The notes: generated from the letters alone by a model not told the origin. Numbered from the stretch's first letter, positions 42,602-52,253 are shown. The stretch is 64,000 nucleotides of DNA from Chromatiales bacterium (GCA_002688175.1 NZCC01000043.1:1-64000), one strand, 5' to 3'. Program-made: numbers and translations.

Positions 42602-44587
42602 ATGAATAAGCTGCTTGCTTTCGGATTGGTATTAGTGGCCGCATTGACCGCATCTTGCGGTGGTAGTAGTGATAATTCGTTGCTTGATCCCAGTGGGGGA
42701 ACGACGGAAACTAGCGTCGATTCGATCCGCCTGTATACGAGTTCTCCACAGTTGCCATCCGATAGTACTGGTGTGGATAGGCTGACGCTGACCGCATTAG
42801 TTCTGGATATTAATGGTACGACGCTAGAAAATATTCCGGTTACTTTCAGTAAGCCGCTTACCGATCCGGGTTTTATCAACGTGCTAGTTCCACTGTCAGG
42901 TCCGAGCGGCGCTCAGGCCGAGTTTTCAAATGGAATAGGAACGCCGCAGAATCGTACTGTCTTGTTGACTGCAACGGCGCTGACTACTGGGGGCAGTAGC
43001 GTATCGGCTCAGGTATCAGTTGACATTATCGGGACAGATATTGTTATAACTGGTCCGGAAGCACTTGCACTAAATGATACGGGTGATTACATAGCAGTAT
43101 TGACTGACTCAAAAGGTATTGGAGTGGGCGGTCAGTTATTGACGGTAGATTCGGCACTGAGCAATACAGTTGCTGCAACGAACCTGACAACAGATCCAAC
43201 AGGAAAAATTGATTATCAGGTGACTGCTACCCAAGTGGGTTTGGATACGTTGACGGTCGGTGGGCTTGGAGTCAGCAAGGACAAGCCTCTCAATGTTTCG
43301 AATGATACTTTTGCTTTCGTGACACCAGCAGCTGATGCGGAAATATTGCTTGGTACGACTGCAGATGAGGCTGTCACAATAAACTGGACAATTGCCGGTG
43401 TCCCTCAAGTAGGCAAACAGATTAACTTCACATCGACACGTGGAGCTTTGTCTAGTGTTCAGGGTCCGGCGGCAATAGTCCCCGTAACGACTGTGATCAC
43501 TGATGCCAGTGGTAATGCCACATTATATATAGGCTCAACAAATTCTGGTACAGCATTATTAAGCGCAACCATTGATGAAAACGGTACGACAACAACTCGG
43601 AATATTGAATTTATTTCGGTCAGCCCGGATACGCTGAATTTGCAGGCTGGTAAGTTTACTGTTCCTGTCAATGAGCAAACTGAAATTGTTGCCACGGTAC
43701 GTGATGTAGATTTTAATTTTGTAAAAAATCAAATTATTAATTTTGTGCTCGTCAATGATATTACTGGAGGGTTTCTGAGTCCTGCCTCAGCAACTACCGG
43801 TAGTGATGGTAAGGCGGCAATTTTCTATACGGCCGGATCGGACTCGGGTCCGACGAATGGAGTAGAAATCCGGGCAGAGGTTGTATCCAATACGACTGTA
43901 AATGATACCGTGCAGTTGACGGTAGCGAGTAAGGAGCTTGACCTGGTTATTGGTACTGGAAATGATATTTTTGAACCAACAACGGCCTCTTTTGCGCAAG
44001 AGTGGAATATTTTCGTAACAGATGCTGTTGGAAATGCCGTTCAAAATAAGGATGTTCAAGTTGCGATTCGGTCCATGGAATATATAAAAGGGCAATTAGT
44101 AGTATTAACTGGGGCTACTTCATGGGCCAAAGTAGCGCCTATTTCCATATGTGCTGATGAGGATGCAAACAGAAATGGCATTCTTGATATCGCACTAGGT
44201 GAAGATCTTGTTAACAGTTCAGGTCAAATTGAGGCTGGTAATGTCGCTTTGGTGGCTCCGGTACCGGATACAGCACCTGCAACTGATCCATGTGCAACTG
44301 CTGGTGCCAGTGGGGTTTCAGCGCAGGCAACCACCAATGCCCAGGGTATTGCACGTGTTTGTGTGTTTTGGCCACAGGATCACAGTTGGTGGGTGAATGT
44401 GCAGATTGAAGCACAGGCGGGTGTGTCAGGCAGTGAGTTCAGCGCGCAACAAGTTTTTGAATTACCTGCTTTGGCAGTGGACATTAATACTACAACTGTT
44501 GCTCCACCAAACAGGGTAAGCCCTTATGGAATTCCGACTATAGCCGGTGATTGCTCTGAGCCACCGCCGGGGTTGCCACTGCCCTAG
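42602..44587 (+). CDS. Large Ig-like (BIG domain) lipoprotein
   Basis: A 661-residue secreted protein with an N-terminal lipoprotein-type signal (LVLVAALTASCGGSS) followed by tandem bacterial Ig-like domains. Repeats of the pattern VDSIRLYTSS / LTALVLDINGTTLENIPVTFS and TDASGNATLYI recur about every 100 residues, as in invasin/BIG1 modules. A C-terminal part has cysteines (ISICADEDANRNG, DPCATAGASG, RVCVFWPQD, GDCSEPPPG). The gene is more AT-rich and less G-biased than neighbours. It sits between pilQ and aroK, which are usually adjacent, and ends at a terminator. A surface or pilus-associated adhesive role is inference. Confidence 0.8.
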   Translation: MNKLLAFGLVLVAALTASCGGSSDNSLLDPSGGTTETSVDSIRLYTSSPQLPSDSTGVDRLTLTALVLDINGTTLENIPVTFSKPLTDPGFINVLVPLSGPSGAQAEFSNGIGTPQNRTVLLTATALTTGGSSVSAQVSVDIIGTDIVITGPEALALNDTGDYIAVLTDSKGIGVGGQLLTVDSALSNTVAATNLTTDPTGKIDYQVTATQVGLDTLTVGGLGVSKDKPLNVSNDTFAFVTPAADAEILLGTTADEAVTINWTIAGVPQVGKQINFTSTRGALSSVQGPAAIVPVTTVITDASGNATLYIGSTNSGTALLSATIDENGTTTTRNIEFISVSPDTLNLQAGKFTVPVNEQTEIVATVRDVDFNFVKNQIINFVLVNDITGGFLSPASATTGSDGKAAIFYTAGSDSGPTNGVEIRAEVVSNTTVNDTVQLTVASKELDLVIGTGNDIFEPTTASFAQEWNIFVTDAVGNAVQNKDVQVAIRSMEYIKGQLVVLTGATSWAKVAPISICADEDANRNGILDIALGEDLVNSSGQIEAGNVALVAPVPDTAPATDPCATAGASGVSAQATTNAQGIARVCVFWPQDHSWWVNVQIEAQAGVSGSEFSAQQVFELPALAVDINTTTVAPPNRVSPYGIPTIAGDCSEPPPGLPLP

Positions 44588-44619
44588 TACAGGCAAGATT
44601 TAGTTTCAGGAAGTCAACC

Positions 44620-44654
44620 AAAGGTCGGCATTACTGCCGGCCTTTGTCGTTTTG
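44620..44654 (+). terminator. Rho-independent terminator after the Ig-like gene
   Basis: Hairpin AAAGGTCGGC-attact-GCCGGCCTTT (44620-44645) with one G-T pair, followed by GTCGTTTT. It ends the pilMNOPQ-Ig transcript before aroK. Confidence 0.7.
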
Positions 44655-44716
44655 CGTATCATGCAGTCACGCGGCGGGACGATTCATGGTGAACAGCAGC
44701 CCCCGGCCCGGATTGC

Positions 44717-45268
44717 ATGGTGATAAACAACAATATTTTCCTGATCGGCCCGATGGGTTCGGGCAAAACAGCCGTGGGTCGGCGCCTCGCGCATGATCTG
44801 AAGAAACCCTTTGTCGACAGCGATGCCCTGATCGAGGCACGGACCGGTGTCGATATACCGTTCATCTTCGAGAAGGAGGGTGAGGCGGGTTTCCGGCGCC
44901 GGGAGGCCGTGGTTATCGAGGAACTGACGCAGCAGGACGGTATCGTACTGGCGACCGGCGGTGGCGCGATCCTGAGTGATGCAAACTGCCGGCATCTGGC
45001 GCCCCGTGGTTTCGTGATCTACCTGATGGCCACCGTGCAGCAGCAACTGGAGCGAACGGGTCGCAGCAAGGAGCGGCCCCTGTTGAATACGGGCGACCGG
45101 GAGCAGGTTCTGACCGATTTATTTGCGTTTCGTGATCCCTTGTACCGGGAAATTGCAGACTTGTGCGTCAGCACCGACAATCGGACGGTCGCCCAGGTTG
45201 CTGCGCAGATCCTGCGGCACCTAGAGCGCCTGGGTGCGGACCCGGAGGCAGAGAGCCGAGATGAGTGA
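44717..45268 (+). CDS. aroK: Shikimate kinase
   Basis: A 183-residue kinase of the shikimate pathway. The P-loop is LIGPMGSGKTAVGRRLA, the shikimate-binding DSD is in FVDSDALIEARTG, and LATGGGAIL is the glycine motif; the lid holds RSKERPLL. Its stop overlaps the aroB start region, the standard aroKB pair. Confidence 0.96.
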   Translation: MVINNNIFLIGPMGSGKTAVGRRLAHDLKKPFVDSDALIEARTGVDIPFIFEKEGEAGFRRREAVVIEELTQQDGIVLATGGGAILSDANCRHLAPRGFVIYLMATVQQQLERTGRSKERPLLNTGDREQVLTDLFAFRDPLYREIADLCVSTDNRTVAQVAAQILRHLERLGADPEAESRDE

Positions 45269-46352
45269 ACAGAGCGAACAAATAGTCAACCTGGGTGAGC
45301 GGAGTTATCCGTTACTGATCGGCGGCGGCCTGCTGCAGAAGAACGGTATTCTCGATCCGTTCATTGCCGATGCTGATGTGTTCATCGTGACCAACGAGGT
45401 GGTCGGGCCGCTCTATTTACAGTCGCTGACCAGCCTGCTGGGCGCACGGCGCATCGACAGTATCGAGTTGCCCGATGGCGAAGTATTTAAAACGATAGCG
45501 ACCTTCGAGTCGATCATCGACCGGCTGGTTGCCGGCCGCTACGCACGCGATGCGGTACTCATGACGCTCGGCGGGGGCGTGGTCGGCGATATCGGCGGTT
45601 TTGCGGCGGCAGCGTATCAGCGCGGGATTCGCTTCATCCAGATGCCGACTACACTGCTGGCCCAGGTCGACTCGGCGGTCGGCGGCAAGACGGCCGTCAA
45701 TCATGCGGGCGGCAAGAACCTGATCGGGGCCTTTCACCAGCCGTCAGCCGTACTCATCGATACCGATACGCTCGTGACGCTGCCGGATCGGGAATTACGC
45801 GCCGGTCTGGCCGAGATCGTCAAATACGGCCTGATCGTTGACGCGGAGTTCTTCGCCTGGCTGGAAGCGCATGCCGCCGATCTGCTGGCCCGTGAGCCCG
45901 CAGCGTTGCATCATGCTATCCGGCGTTCCTGCCAGCTCAAGGCTGCCATAGTGGCTGAGGATGAGCGTGAGACCGGTCGCCGTGCGTTACTGAACCTCGG
46001 CCACACCTATGGTCATGCGATCGAACGTTGTGCCGGTTACGGTGAATGGCTGCACGGTGAGGCTATTGCGGCCGGCATCTGCATGGCTGCCGAGTTTTCA
46101 GTCCGGCTGGGCTACCTCGAGTCTGCCGACGTAGCCCGTATCAGCGCCTTGCTGGCAGCCCTTGAATTGCCGACGGCGCCGCCCTCGGACATCAGCGTTG
46201 CTGACTTCATGGCGGCTATGTCGATCGACAAGAAGGTTATCGGCGGCGAAATCAGGCTCGTGTTAATGCACGCTATCGGTACCGCCGAGGTTACTGCCGA
46301 TTATCCGTCCGCCGACCTTGGCGCATTGCTGGCCGAACAACTGGGGCGGTGA
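45261..46352 (+). CDS. aroB: 3-dehydroquinate synthase
   Basis: A 363-residue NAD-dependent enzyme. GGGVVGDIGGFAAAAYQRG and TTLLAQVDSAVGGKTAVNH form the NAD and substrate site, and metal ligands lie in LRAGLAEIVKYGLI, NLGHTYGHAIE and WLHGEAIAAGI. ATG 45261 overlaps the aroK stop; the track start is nine codons too early. Confidence 0.96.
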   Translation: MSEQSEQIVNLGERSYPLLIGGGLLQKNGILDPFIADADVFIVTNEVVGPLYLQSLTSLLGARRIDSIELPDGEVFKTIATFESIIDRLVAGRYARDAVLMTLGGGVVGDIGGFAAAAYQRGIRFIQMPTTLLAQVDSAVGGKTAVNHAGGKNLIGAFHQPSAVLIDTDTLVTLPDRELRAGLAEIVKYGLIVDAEFFAWLEAHAADLLAREPAALHHAIRRSCQLKAAIVAEDERETGRRALLNLGHTYGHAIERCAGYGEWLHGEAIAAGICMAAEFSVRLGYLESADVARISALLAALELPTAPPSDISVADFMAAMSIDKKVIGGEIRLVLMHAIGTAEVTADYPSADLGALLAEQLGR

Positions 46353-47530
46353 CTACGAGCCGGCAACCGGTTGCACTGGAGCCTTACGCGGCGACACCGG
46401 GGGCCAGTCGTGGCCGCTGTTACCCGGAGTCAGAACATCCGTATCGCAGCGCGTTTCAACGCGACCGTGACCGGATCATTCACTCGACGGCGTTCCGCCG
46501 CCTCGTCTACAAGACCCAGGTATTCGTCAATCATGAGGGCGATCATTACCGGACCCGGCTGACGCATTCTCTGGAGGTTGCACAAATCGGGCGTACGGTT
46601 GCAGCAGAGCTCGGACTCAATGAATTACTGGTTGAAGCGATCTGCCTGGCCCACGATCTCGGTCATACGCCCTTCGGTCATGCGGGTCAGGACACGCTAA
46701 ACCAGTGCATGGAAAAGTACGGCGGGTTCGAGCACAATCTGCAATCCTTGCGGGTCGTCGATGAACTCGAAGAGCGCTATATCGATTTTCCCGGACTGAA
46801 CCTGACCTTCGAGAGTCGGGAGGGAATTCTTAAACATTGCTCCAGGCGCAATGCCCGGGAGCTCGGCGAACTTGGCGAACGTTTTCTGCACCGTCACCAG
46901 CCCGGACTCGAAGCACAGCTGGCGAATATTGCCGATGAGATCGCTTACAACAATCACGATGTTGATGATGGCCTGCGCGCCGGGTTGTTAACCGAAGACG
47001 AACTCATCGCCACGGACCTGTTCAGTGATCATTACGCGCACAGTCGCGAGCAGGGCGATAAAATGGATCGTCGCGCACTGATCCACGCAACGGTCCGGGC
47101 GATGATCAATGAGATCGTAACCGACCTGATTGATCATTCACGCGCAACGCTGACCAGGCAGGCGCCCGCTGATATCGAAGCCGTGCGTGGGCAGGCGGCG
47201 GCCATGATTGGATTGAGCCCGGATGCCGAGGCGCGACACCGGTCACTGAAGCATTTTTTGCACGGCAGCCTGTATCAGCATGAACGCGTGTTGGCCATGA
47301 CCGAGCGAGCGCATGTAATCGTGCGGGGCCTGTTCGAGTGTTATATGAACGATATGCATGCGATGCCGAAAGATTATGTGCGCCGCGCCGAGATCTGGGT
47401 CGAACAATCCGGTGAGGCGGGACGGGCACGGGCGGTGGCCGATTATGTGGCGGGTATGACGGACCGATATGCCTACTCGGCCTATGGCCGGTTGGTGAAT
47501 TCAGGAATTAACGAACCATTGATGGGATAG
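46349..47530 (+). CDS. dgt: dGTPase-like HD domain protein
   Basis: A 393-residue HD hydrolase of the deoxyguanosinetriphosphate triphosphohydrolase-like group. The metal site is formed by RTRLTHSLEVAQIGR, AICLAHDLGHTPFGHAG and DEIAYNNHDVDDGLRAG. STAFRRLVYKTQVF is the conserved N-terminal motif. It starts with GTG overlapping the aroB stop, so it is part of the aroKB unit. Nucleotide specificity cannot be set from sequence. Confidence 0.9.
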   Translation: MTTSRQPVALEPYAATPGASRGRCYPESEHPYRSAFQRDRDRIIHSTAFRRLVYKTQVFVNHEGDHYRTRLTHSLEVAQIGRTVAAELGLNELLVEAICLAHDLGHTPFGHAGQDTLNQCMEKYGGFEHNLQSLRVVDELEERYIDFPGLNLTFESREGILKHCSRRNARELGELGERFLHRHQPGLEAQLANIADEIAYNNHDVDDGLRAGLLTEDELIATDLFSDHYAHSREQGDKMDRRALIHATVRAMINEIVTDLIDHSRATLTRQAPADIEAVRGQAAAMIGLSPDAEARHRSLKHFLHGSLYQHERVLAMTERAHVIVRGLFECYMNDMHAMPKDYVRRAEIWVEQSGEAGRARAVADYVAGMTDRYAYSAYGRLVNSGINEPLMG

Positions 47531-47537
47531 GACAGCG

Positions 47538-48242
47538 ATGAGCATGACAGATAATAAAGATCGATTGATTTTTGCGATGGATGTACCAGAGGCTGCGCAG
47601 GCGCGTGAGCTGGCCGGGCAGCTTGGCGACGCGGTTACATTTTACAAGCTTGGCCTCGAATTAATGATGGCCGGGGGCTTTTTTGAGCTGGTTGACTGGA
47701 TGGTCGAACGCGACAAGAAAGTATTCGTTGACCTGAAATTTTTTGATGTACCGGCGACTGTTGGACGCGCCGTGGCGCGATTGGCCAGTCGCGGCGTGAC
47801 ATTTACGACCGTGCATGGCAATCAGGGCATCATGGAAGCCGCCGCTGCGGCGAAGGGCGACCTGAAAATTCTGGCTGTCACGGCACTGACAAGCCTGGAT
47901 CGCGGCGATCTGGATGACCTGGGATTTCAGTGTGATATTGCCGAACTCGTCCTGTCGCGTGCCAGGCGGGCACTTGAGGCGGGTTGTGACGGCGTGGTGG
48001 CCTCGGGCCTCGAACTACCGGCCATGCGCACGGCAGTCGACCGGCGGCTGCTGGTCGTGACGCCGGGTATCCGGCCGGTCGAGAATCGGCCCAGCGACGA
48101 TCAGAAGCGCGTCGTAACAGTTGAACAGGCATTCACAGACGGCGCCGACCATATCGTCGTCGGGCGACCGATCCGCGATGCTGCAGACCCGCGTGCAGCG
48201 GCTGAGGGGATGCAGGAGACAATCGCGACTGTATTCGGGTAA
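47538..48242 (+). CDS. pyrF: Orotidine 5'-phosphate decarboxylase
   Basis: A 234-residue TIM-barrel enzyme making UMP. The catalytic Asp-Lys-Asp tetrad is in FVDLKFFDVPATV; LIFAMDVP starts the barrel and GVVASGLELPAMR and VVGRPIRDAADP hold the phosphate. It follows the dGTPase-like gene by seven bases and closes the aroKB-dgt-pyrF unit. Confidence 0.95.
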   Translation: MSMTDNKDRLIFAMDVPEAAQARELAGQLGDAVTFYKLGLELMMAGGFFELVDWMVERDKKVFVDLKFFDVPATVGRAVARLASRGVTFTTVHGNQGIMEAAAAAKGDLKILAVTALTSLDRGDLDDLGFQCDIAELVLSRARRALEAGCDGVVASGLELPAMRTAVDRRLLVVTPGIRPVENRPSDDQKRVVTVEQAFTDGADHIVVGRPIRDAADPRAAAEGMQETIATVFG

Positions 48243-48278
48243 TAGTCCTTCCCCCATCAGGGAAAAACCAAAACCAAC

Positions 48279-48905
48279 CTACAGCAACTCTTCCAGTGTT
48301 GCCCAGGCATTGTCCAGCAGGTACGGCTGACCCTCGGCATTGGGATGAATCTGATCTGCCTGCATCAGAGCTGGGGTGAGCGCGACATTTTTCATAAAGA
48401 ATTTGATCAGTGCCACCTCATATTTATTGGCCAGCTCTGCATAAATACCGGCGAATCCGTCGGTATAAGCCTGACCATAATTGGGTGGCATGGCCATGCC
48501 GGCCAGGATCACCTGTGCATCAACGGCCTGGCTCAACTCGATCATGGTGGCAAGATTCTTGCGGATGACGCCGATCGGTGTACCGCGCAAACCATCGTTG
48601 CCACCAAGTTCGATCAGTACAATGGCAGGTGTATTGACTTGTAATGCCCGGGGCAGGCGGCGTAATCCACCGCCGGTGGTGTCGCCGCTGATGCTGGCAT
48701 TGACCACTTGATAGACGTAACCCTTGGCGGATAGACGATTCTGCAATAGAGTGGTCCACGATTCGCCTTTCGCAAGACCGTAACCTGCGCTGAGACTGTC
48801 ACCGATAATTAATATTGTCCGGTTGCCTGAATCTGCCTGGCAGGCAACACAGACCAACATAAAAGTCAGCAAAATCGCTATGAATGAACGCCTGGAAAAA
48901 ATCAT
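48279..48905 (-). CDS. tesA: Arylesterase / lysophospholipase TesA (GDSL/SGNH family)
   Basis: A 208-residue exported SGNH hydrolase. Signal peptide residues 1-24, then IIGDSLSAGYGLAKGESW (block I, catalytic Ser), SGDTTGGGLRRLP (block II Gly), IELGGNDGLRG (block III Asn) and QADQIHPNAEGQ (block V Asp and His). It acts on thioesters and lysophospholipids in the periplasm. It is divergent from and overlaps ybbA, the conserved tesA-ybbA-ybbP arrangement. Confidence 0.94.
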   Translation of the reverse strand: MIFSRRSFIAILLTFMLVCVACQADSGNRTILIIGDSLSAGYGLAKGESWTTLLQNRLSAKGYVYQVVNASISGDTTGGGLRRLPRALQVNTPAIVLIELGGNDGLRGTPIGVIRKNLATMIELSQAVDAQVILAGMAMPPNYGQAYTDGFAGIYAELANKYEVALIKFFMKNVALTPALMQADQIHPNAEGQPYLLDNAWATLEELL

Positions 48906-49578
48906 CAGTGACGGTACCGTCCTTCGTACTCAAAATCTCAGTAAACAGGTTAGCAGCCCGGAAGGCCAGCTGACTATTCTGGATGATGTGACGCTGCAGG
49001 TCACGGCCGGAGATAGTGTTGCCCTGGTTGGCCCATCGGGCGCCGGCAAGACCACGTTATTGGCCTTATTGGCCGGCCTCGACCGGCCGACAACGGGTCG
49101 GGTGTGGTTGTGTGGTGAGGACCTGACGGCGATGGATGAGGACGGTCGTGCAGAGGTGCGTGGCCGCTACGTCGGCTTTGTATTTCAGTCATTTCACCTC
49201 GTACCGTCGCTGACGGCGCTTGAGAACGTCATGTTGCCACTGGAGCTTACCGGTGCCTCCGGTGCCACTGAACAGGCCAGGGAGGCGCTGGTCAGCGTAG
49301 GCCTCGAGCGGCGTACGACGCACTACCCAAAACAGTTATCGGGCGGCGAAAAGCAGCGTGTGGCCATCGCCCGTGCGTTCGTGACCGAGCCGGCGATCCT
49401 GTTCGCCGACGAGCCGACCGGAAATCTCGATACGGCCAGCGGTGAGCGGGTTGCCGATTTATTATTCCGCCTGAACAAGCAGTCGAACACGACGCTGGTT
49501 CTGGTGACGCATGACCGTGATTTGGCCAGGCGCTGTGACCGGGTCATTGAACTGGATACGGGGCGAATGTTGCCATGA
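48880..49578 (+). CDS. ybbA: ABC transporter ATP-binding protein YbbA
   Basis: A 232-residue ATPase of the LolD/MacB class. Walker A is VGPSGAGKTTLLALLAG, the signature LSGGEKQRVAIARAF, Walker B AILFADEPTGNLD. It pairs with the YbbP permease next to it. ATG 48880 lies 26 bases inside the divergent tesA gene; the track start further upstream is unlikely. Exact substrate of YbbAP is not known. Confidence 0.93.
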   Translation: MNERLEKIISDGTVLRTQNLSKQVSSPEGQLTILDDVTLQVTAGDSVALVGPSGAGKTTLLALLAGLDRPTTGRVWLCGEDLTAMDEDGRAEVRGRYVGFVFQSFHLVPSLTALENVMLPLELTGASGATEQAREALVSVGLERRTTHYPKQLSGGEKQRVAIARAFVTEPAILFADEPTGNLDTASGERVADLLFRLNKQSNTTLVLVTHDRDLARRCDRVIELDTGRMLP

Positions 49579-52079
49579 GCAGCTGGCGATTCGCCGTAAA
49601 GTCACTGCTGCGGGATTTGCGCGCCGGTGAATTATCGGTTCTGTTGGTTGCGATCATCATTGCAGTCACGGCGATGACGGCGGTTGGTTTCTTTACCGAC
49701 CGGGTGGGTCGTGCGATCAAGCTGCAGGCCGGCGCCGTCCTGGCCGGTGATGTCGTCGTGCGCGCGCCGGCACCGCTCAAGCCGTCATTCATCGACGCAG
49801 CGCGTGCTTTGGGCATCGATACTGCGGAGTCACTGTCGTTCCTGACCATGGTACTGCCGGCCAATACCGACAATGAAGGTAATACGCTCAGTCAGATCAC
49901 CGCGGTCAGTGAGGGTTACCCGTTGCGCGGTGAATTTCTGGTTGCCAAGGTCATGTTTGGCGAGGTTGAATCTGCTGCCGGTATTCCGGCGTCGGGTACC
50001 GGCTGGGCGGCACCCGGACTCCTGGGACGCATGAATCTTAAGATCGGTGACCGGGTTCGCATCGGAGAGGCGGAACTGACGATTTCCCATGTGCTCGAAT
50101 ATCAGCCAAACCAGATGTCCGGCGGTATGGCGGGCATGGCACCGGGCCTGCTGGTTAACCTCGGTGATGTGCCCTCATTCAATGTCATTCGCCCCGGCAG
50201 CCGGGCCACCTACCGGGAGTTCTTCGCCGGTCCGGAGGCCAGGATCGCTGCCTTTCGTAACACCCTGGAAGCTGAGGCCGGTGAAGGCGCCCGGGTGGTT
50301 GGCCTTGAAGAGGCAGGTGCGCAGATTAATACCGCGATCGATCGTGCCCAGCGATTTCTGACCCTGGCTTCGCTGGTGACGGTCATACTTGCTGCCGTCG
50401 CCACCGCGATGGCGTCGCGCCGCTACGCACTCCGCCACCTTGATACGATTGCCTTGCTTAAAAGTGTCGGCGCAACCCAGTCATTCGTATTGAACAGTAC
50501 GCTCAGCCAGTTGTTGCTGGTGATTATCGGTACGGCGACGAGCGGCTCGCTGCTCGGGTATTTTGCTCAGGAGGTCCTGGTTGCGCTGGCCCCGGGTGTC
50601 CTGAATATTGCCCTGCCGCAAACCTCCTGGCAGGCAGGGTCACTCGGTCTGCTGACGGCGGCAACCATAACGGTCGGCTTTGCGCTGCCGCACCTGTTGA
50701 TGCTCAAAAACACAGCACCGATTCGGGTTCTGCGTCGGGATATGCCGCCACCGCAACTTTCCTCCGGGATCACCTATGGCATCGCGATCGGCATGTTGCT
50801 GGCCATGGTTTTTATGATTGTGCGCGATCTGAAACTCGTCGTTTATATTTTTGGCGGGGTCGCCACGGTCGCCGTACTGTCCTTCATAGCCGGCTGGATA
50901 CTGGTTCGCAGCCTGACGGGTTTTCGGGGTGCTGCCGGCGTAGCCTGGCGCTATGGGCTGGCAAACATCTCAAGACGCGGGACTGAAAGCATCGTGCAGA
51001 TCGTCGCCTTCGCTCTGAGTATCAATGTTTTGCTGCTGCTGACGATTGTGCGCAGCGATATTCTTGAAGAATGGAAAGCCAGCCTGCCGGAGGATGCCCC
51101 GAACTATTTTCTGGTCAATATCGATCCGGAGCAATGGCCGCAGATGCGGACATTCTTTAACGATGAACTCGGTGCTGTCCCGGAATATCTGCCGTTTATC
51201 CGTGGCAAGATTGTGCGCATCAGCGGCACCCCGATCGATGATTACAAATTCCCCAATGAGGGGGGACGCTTTTTCACTGGCCAGGAAACCAATTTCACCT
51301 GGCAGGCTACGCTTCCGGATACCAACCGTATTACGGCCGGTCAATGGTGGGGTGAGGACTATGTCGGCGAACCGCAGGCCTCACTCGACGAACGAATTGC
51401 TGAACGTCTCGGTGTCGGTGTGGGTGATTCACTCGGACTGAATGTAGGTGGCGAGGAACTGGAGGTACCGATCACCAGCCTGCGTGCCATTGAGTGGGAT
51501 TCAATGCGGCCTAATTTTTACCTGATGCTGTCGCCGGGTGAAGTCCAGCAACTGCCGCAGACTATTATTGCCGCAGTTTTTGTACCGCCCGATCGGCGAC
51601 TGGTGCTGAACCAGTTCGTGCGTGCTTTCCCGGGTGTCACCGTGTTTGACCTGGAGGTCATCATGGGCCAGGTGCGTATGGTGATCGAACGTGCGTCGTT
51701 GTCAGTGCAGTATGTGTTCCTGTTTACACTGTTGTCCGGTGTCATTGTGCTGCTTGCGGCCGTGCAGGCGACCCGCGATGAGCGTCGTTTTGAGAGCGCG
51801 TTACTGCACACGCTCGGTGCCCGGCGCAGCAAAATTCTGCAAGGCATTGCCGTTGAATTTACAGCCCTCGGTTGTCTGGCCGGCGGGCTTGCGGCATTCG
51901 GTGCAATGGCAATTGGCTGGGTTCTGGCCGAGCAGGTCTTTCAACTTGATTACACACTGAATCCATACCTGTGGCTGATCGGTCTCATACTCGGTAGCGT
52001 AGTGGTCGGCGTGACCGGCACCTGGGCGACACGCAAGGCGGTTACTGAGCCACCGGTAGCGGTGCTGCGGGAGGCGTGA
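49575..52079 (+). CDS. ybbP: ABC transporter permease YbbP (FtsX-type)
   Basis: An 834-residue permease with about ten membrane helices and two FtsX-like domains: the first near residues 250-360 (ASLVTVILAAVATAMASRRYA), the second at the C-terminus (VFLFTLLSGVIVLLAAVQATRDER). Large periplasmic domains lie between. It overlaps ybbA by four bases (ATGA). Such proteins act in envelope lipid or lipoprotein transport or in thioesterase-linked export; the real job is unknown. Confidence 0.93.
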   Translation: MSSWRFAVKSLLRDLRAGELSVLLVAIIIAVTAMTAVGFFTDRVGRAIKLQAGAVLAGDVVVRAPAPLKPSFIDAARALGIDTAESLSFLTMVLPANTDNEGNTLSQITAVSEGYPLRGEFLVAKVMFGEVESAAGIPASGTGWAAPGLLGRMNLKIGDRVRIGEAELTISHVLEYQPNQMSGGMAGMAPGLLVNLGDVPSFNVIRPGSRATYREFFAGPEARIAAFRNTLEAEAGEGARVVGLEEAGAQINTAIDRAQRFLTLASLVTVILAAVATAMASRRYALRHLDTIALLKSVGATQSFVLNSTLSQLLLVIIGTATSGSLLGYFAQEVLVALAPGVLNIALPQTSWQAGSLGLLTAATITVGFALPHLLMLKNTAPIRVLRRDMPPPQLSSGITYGIAIGMLLAMVFMIVRDLKLVVYIFGGVATVAVLSFIAGWILVRSLTGFRGAAGVAWRYGLANISRRGTESIVQIVAFALSINVLLLLTIVRSDILEEWKASLPEDAPNYFLVNIDPEQWPQMRTFFNDELGAVPEYLPFIRGKIVRISGTPIDDYKFPNEGGRFFTGQETNFTWQATLPDTNRITAGQWWGEDYVGEPQASLDERIAERLGVGVGDSLGLNVGGEELEVPITSLRAIEWDSMRPNFYLMLSPGEVQQLPQTIIAAVFVPPDRRLVLNQFVRAFPGVTVFDLEVIMGQVRMVIERASLSVQYVFLFTLLSGVIVLLAAVQATRDERRFESALLHTLGARRSKILQGIAVEFTALGCLAGGLAAFGAMAIGWVLAEQVFQLDYTLNPYLWLIGLILGSVVVGVTGTWATRKAVTEPPVAVLREA

Positions 52080-52115
52080 CGGGTAAGGTTTTTTGTGGGG
52101 CAATATATTTTAGGG

Positions 52116-52253
52116 TTTCCCTGGGCGGTATTTTGTGTCCGTATACCCTTCCAAAACGCCGCTAAAGCGGCTTTAAGGTTTTGGCAGGGTATACGGACAC
52201 AAAATACCTTGGACATATCGGGGTACGACGCCGGAAAAATACCCCCAGGGAAA
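52116..52253. repeat. Second palindromic element, short form
   Basis: A 138-bp element with ends TTTCCCTGGGCGGTATTTT (52116-52134) and AAAAATACCCCCAGGGAAA (52235-52253), a near-perfect inverted repeat. It contains one hairpin (52127-52208) and then CCTTGGACA, as after hairpin A at 19374. The second hairpin of the 19282 element is absent, leaving a short spacer. It fills the gap between ybbP and the hydroxyacid dehydrogenase gene. Confidence 0.78.
52127..52208. repeat. Hairpin C of the palindromic element
   Basis: Same plan as hairpin A: a 31-bp outer stem starting GGTATTTTGTGTCCGT with one mismatch, a TTTAAG bulge, a GCCGC/GCGGC stem and loop TAAA. Compared with A, four of the five changes in the right arm are matched by changes in the left arm that keep pairing. 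Confidence 0.82.
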
